Source: Thermodesulfobacteriota bacterium (lineage in GTDB: Bacteria; Desulfobacterota; DSM-4660; Desulfatiglandales; Desulfatiglandaceae). Taken from it: DNA of 36,891 nucleotides. The notes under the pieces were generated by a model. That model saw only the letters and a list, made by a program, of their open reading frames with translations, made no database searches and was not told the DNA's origin. The translations under genes and the position numbers were made by a program. Within the stretch, counting starts at the first letter, position 1, and each line of letters opens with the position of its first letter. This document shows, piece after piece, positions 34,471 to 36,891 of the stretch. The DNA is taken from positions 1-36,891 of the forward strand of contig JANQDY010000082.1 in the NCBI GenBank assembly GCA_028278625.1. Reading direction: 5' to 3'.

Positions 34471-35007
34471 ATGAAAATTGTGACGAGACCTTTGTGGATG
34501 ACGCTCACGTTCTTTTCACTGATGGTTTTTGCCTGTGTCACCATCAACATCTATTTCCCCGCCGAAAAGGTGGAATCGGTCGCCGGGGAAATCGTGGATG
34601 AAATCAGGGGGCAGAAACCGGTAAACCCTAAAGATGATAAAAGCAGTCTTCTAAAAGGACCGTTGTTGGCTTTTTTCACCCCTCTTGCCGTGGCCGAGGA
34701 ACCCTTGACCGTTTCAAATCCCGGTATTCGAAAGCTGAAACAGCAAATGAAGGCCCGTTATGCCCGCATGAAGCCATACTACCAGAAAGGGATTCTCAAG
34801 GAGAATAACAGCGGGTATGTGTCCCTGGCGCAGACTTCCGGCTTGAGCCTTAAGGAGAAGAGAACCTTGAAAGGCCTGGTTGCCGCCGAGAACAGCGACC
34901 GCAAAAAACTCTACATGGAAGTCGCCAAAGCCTTGAAAATCGATCCGAGCCAGGTGAACCGCATCGGAGAGATTTTCGCCAAGGAGTGGCAGAAACCGAT
35001 CCGCTGA
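34471..35007 (+). CDS. DUF1318 (YdbL/YnbE-like) lipoprotein
   Basis: The protein has 178 residues from ATG 34471, with GGAGG about 10 nt upstream; an in-frame ATG at 34453 would add six residues before the signal peptide. The lipobox is MVFAC (Cys22), followed by VTINIYFPAEKVESVAGEIVDEIRG, a hallmark of this lipoprotein family. This short strand resembles the mature part of YnbE. The C-terminal half (KLKQQMKARYARMKPYYQKGILKENNSGYVSLAQ...VAAENSDRKKLYMEVAKALKIDPSQVNRIGEIFAKEWQ) corresponds to YdbL/DUF1318. A lipid-anchored YnbE-like strand and a YdbL-like domain thus appear fused. It is predicted to pair with the preceding AsmA protein in an envelope-spanning complex. Its stop converges on the next gene with only 12 bp between. 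Confidence 0.85.
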   Translation: MKIVTRPLWMTLTFFSLMVFACVTINIYFPAEKVESVAGEIVDEIRGQKPVNPKDDKSSLLKGPLLAFFTPLAVAEEPLTVSNPGIRKLKQQMKARYARMKPYYQKGILKENNSGYVSLAQTSGLSLKEKRTLKGLVAAENSDRKKLYMEVAKALKIDPSQVNRIGEIFAKEWQKPIR

Positions 35008-35019
35008 TGCCTCTCTTTT

Positions 35020-36468
35020 CTAAGGGCTTTCAAAGAGGGTCCATGGGTGGCCCACAAGATTTCTCAGGTAGGGCGACTGCCAGGCAAACTGGGGATAATC
35101 CTTAAGGAAAGGCCACCACGTAAATTCCGACCCGTCCGGATGCCCCATGCGCGCCCAGAAACTCATTTTTTCCGCCAGCTCCGCCGTGACGACTTTCCCC
35201 TCGTTGGCGCCGAATGGCCTGGGAGCCTCGGCACCCGGTACTTCGGGAATGTTCGTTATTTCCATGCGGGCCATAAGGACAAATCCCCCCGGATTAACAC
35301 GGCCCAACGCCTGTTCAAACTGGTCGGCCTCAAATGACATGGCAAGTTCCGCATCCACCTCGCCCTTATGCTCTTCCATGAGGGCGTACCAGCGCATTCG
35401 ACGGGCGGTTACGCAGTTGGCGTTGGCCAGAAGATATGGCCAGTTGGACAACGTCTCCCACAAGGTGGGTCCGCATTCCTCCCGAATCATTTTAGAATCG
35501 TCAACATAGTTTTCCCCATCGTAGAAACCGGTTCTGGAGCGCGAAAATGTAACATTCAAAAGGCCCAGTTCCAGTTTTCCAATCTCGTTCTTCTTGATAT
35601 CGCCGATCAGCCAGGTATTGGCATAACCGCCGTTGTTGCCATCGCTCATAATCCGTACGAAATCATCCAGGTTCTCTGAATACTGGGCCGCCCGGCGAGC
35701 CCTGATGAATTCCGGGATACCTTTTGTATCATATCCCTTGAAATTTCCGATGGTGGTTTCCGTGATGACCATGCCACCGCTATTGATGGCGAAATCGGTT
35801 CCGCTGTGGATAAAGCCGGGTGCGCACTGAAGCATGACACGATAACCGCTGGAGGGGTGTATATCCAGGATGACATTGAACCGCTGCCCGATGATATAAT
35901 CATCCCAGGAATTGTGCCCCATTACAATCCGGCCGTCCTTTGTATAGGGCGTTGTGGCAATAAAGGCGGAACAGCGCAGCGGCGGTTTGATACGTCGCCC
36001 CCATTGTCCTCTGTCGCCGGTCTCGCCTTCGAGCCACGGCAGATAATAGTCGGCCAGTTCGAAAAAGGCATTCTGGGCAACAATGTCCAGCATATCCACG
36101 ATCATTCCCTTAAGCCGCATGCCGGTCACGATACCCGCGATTTCAGCCCGATACTCTTCTCCCAGTTTGTCCATCATGAAGCTTTGGGCGGCGTTGCGAA
36201 AAAATTCCCAGTCTTTTCCGGTATTTTCTTTCAGATAGACCTTTAAAACCGTGATAAACTCGTTAATTTCCGAAGCCATCAGCAGGCCATACTGAATTCC
36301 CCTTTCGGTCGGCTCCCCTTCAATGTGGACAAAAACCCATCCGGCCCGGTCTTCTCGAAAAGCGGGGCCGAAACGGTCCTGGCCGAAGCAAAGGCTCGTA
36401 TTGGAAAGAAGCCAGGGGATCGTTATGAGAGCCAGAAAGAAAAGGCGGACAAAGAATGTTCCCATCAT
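35020..36468 (-). CDS. Secreted C45/phospholipase B-like Ntn hydrolase
   Basis: The protein has 482 residues; AAGGAG precedes two adjacent ATGs (36468 and 36465), either of which could be used. MMGTFFVRLFFLALITIPWLLSNTSLCFG is a signal peptide. The motif RCSAFIATTPYTKDGRIVMGHNSWDDY places the predicted nucleophile at Cys166. This 'CS(A/S)....G....GHN.WD.Y' signature is shared by phospholipase B-like proteins (PLBD) and C45-type autoproteolytic Ntn hydrolases, which cleave before the Cys to become active. Further support comes from FAINSGGMVITETTIGNF, NGGYANTWLIGDIKKNEI and the late SNWPYLLANANCVTARRMRW. It would hydrolyse an amide or ester bond in the periplasm; the substrate is unknown. Confidence 0.8.
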   Translation of the reverse strand: MMGTFFVRLFFLALITIPWLLSNTSLCFGQDRFGPAFREDRAGWVFVHIEGEPTERGIQYGLLMASEINEFITVLKVYLKENTGKDWEFFRNAAQSFMMDKLGEEYRAEIAGIVTGMRLKGMIVDMLDIVAQNAFFELADYYLPWLEGETGDRGQWGRRIKPPLRCSAFIATTPYTKDGRIVMGHNSWDDYIIGQRFNVILDIHPSSGYRVMLQCAPGFIHSGTDFAINSGGMVITETTIGNFKGYDTKGIPEFIRARRAAQYSENLDDFVRIMSDGNNGGYANTWLIGDIKKNEIGKLELGLLNVTFSRSRTGFYDGENYVDDSKMIREECGPTLWETLSNWPYLLANANCVTARRMRWYALMEEHKGEVDAELAMSFEADQFEQALGRVNPGGFVLMARMEITNIPEVPGAEAPRPFGANEGKVVTAELAEKMSFWARMGHPDGSEFTWWPFLKDYPQFAWQSPYLRNLVGHPWTLFESP

Positions 36469-36587
36469 ATTTCTCCTTAACAGCGGAAAAAGGTTTTGAG
36501 TTGAAAATCATACCACACGGCGGGACCGTTTTGAAAGAGGCTTAAACGTCAAAAGGGATACAACCGAAAACGGATCACGGGAAGGTG

Positions 36588-36616
36588 CCCCGCGGCAACA
36601 GGGGCGTGCCGCGGGG
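36588..36616. terminator. Perfect 10-bp GC-rich hairpin behind the right-edge gene
   Basis: CCCCGCGGCA (36588-36597) pairs perfectly with TGCCGCGGGG (36607-36616) around a 9-nt loop. It lies about 60 bp beyond the stop codon of the leftward partial gene and about 120 bp before the start of the hydrolase gene. No U-tract follows on the minus strand, so it is either a non-canonical terminator or an mRNA 3'-end stabiliser. Confidence 0.45.
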
Positions 36617-36674
36617 AATGATTGTTAAAGGATCTTGAACCGCGTTCAAAAGGGGAAATCCCCTATTTCCATTC

Positions 36675-36891
36675 CTATTTCCAGCCGGGGAAGGGATAGA
36701 AGGGTTTGTGATCCTGATATTTCGGGGGCCACACGCAGTACCAGTCTTCGGGTCCCGAGTTGGCTTTGTTGATGTCCTTGGGAATATACTGGCCCACCCC
36801 CCAGTGAAAGGTGGCGGCATTCCCGCCCGTCTTGTTCATCTTGTACTGGTAACCGGCCAGATCAAAGGTGTTGTCGGTCATGGCTTTGATC
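36675..36891 (-). CDS. C-terminal 72 codons of an unidentified protein (runs off right edge)
   Basis: The frame is open from the window end to TAG at 36675. An ATG at 36881 has no ribosome binding site, so it is more likely internal and the gene probably continues beyond the window. The visible part (LAGYQYKMNKTGGNAATFHWGVGQYIPKDINKANSGPEDWYCVWPPKYQDHKPFYPFPGWK) is rich in Trp, Tyr and Pro. Such a tail is seen in several large oxidoreductase subunits, but I cannot assign a family. No transmembrane segment or cofactor motif falls in this part. Confidence 0.5.
   Translation of the reverse strand, partial: IKAMTDNTFDLAGYQYKMNKTGGNAATFHWGVGQYIPKDINKANSGPEDWYCVWPPKYQDHKPFYPFPGWK

Overview
The window looks like chromosomal DNA of a Gram-negative, probably anaerobic bacterium of the Desulfobacterota (former Deltaproteobacteria). 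This is inferred from the mix of families, not proven: SBBP beta-propeller proteins with a 'FIENKGQ' N-terminal domain, AsmA-like proteins paired with DUF1318 lipoproteins, a very large TPR-CHAT protein, a TMTC-like GT-C/TPR membrane protein and a SAM hydroxide adenosyltransferase. Most products carry signal peptides, lipoboxes or membrane anchors, so the region is dominated by cell-envelope biology. No tRNA, rRNA, CRISPR array, phage gene or intact insertion sequence was recognised.

Left part (1-14.2 kb, minus strand). A secreted beta-helix protein runs off the left edge. After about 600 bp without a convincing gene comes a tightly overlapping three-gene operon, transcribed leftward from a good promoter near 14.2 kb: an inner-membrane AsmA-like protein, a DUF1318 (YdbL/YnbE-like) lipoprotein, and a 2896-residue lipoprotein. 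The last one combines a TolB-type propeller, two long TPR arrays, a degenerate internal CHAT domain and an intact C-terminal CHAT protease domain (His2764/Cys2809). This is the most unusual system in the window: a caspase-like protease apparently displayed on the periplasmic side and coupled to a putative inter-membrane lipid-transport bridge.

Central part (14.3-18.9 kb). Housekeeping-like genes: a P1/DmpA-type N-terminal nucleophile peptidase, a protein with a C-terminal HPr domain (active-site His and regulatory Ser both kept), a secreted protein with a possible LolA-like fold, an HNH endonuclease and a SAM hydroxide adenosyltransferase.

SBBP island (19.4-31.1 kb, minus strand). Three paralogous secreted proteins each have a signal peptide, an N-terminal DUF7948-like domain, exactly seven SBBP propeller repeats and a C-terminal beta-helix-like module that stops at the same place in all three. 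Two DUF2846-type lipoproteins lie between the first two and a TMTC-like membrane protein between the second and third. Paralogues 2 and 3 are preceded by matching sigma-70 promoters (TTGACA-17-TATAGA and TTGACA-17-TATACA) and by homologous untranslated leaders of about 280 nt with conserved sequence blocks, a candidate regulatory RNA. A shortened version precedes paralogue 1. The island looks lower in G+C than its surroundings.

Right part (31.2-36.9 kb). A second AsmA-like/DUF1318 pair lies on the plus strand, without a CHAT gene. It is followed convergently by a secreted C45/phospholipase B-like Ntn hydrolase and by the 3' end of an unidentified gene that runs off the right edge, with a perfect GC-rich hairpin behind it.
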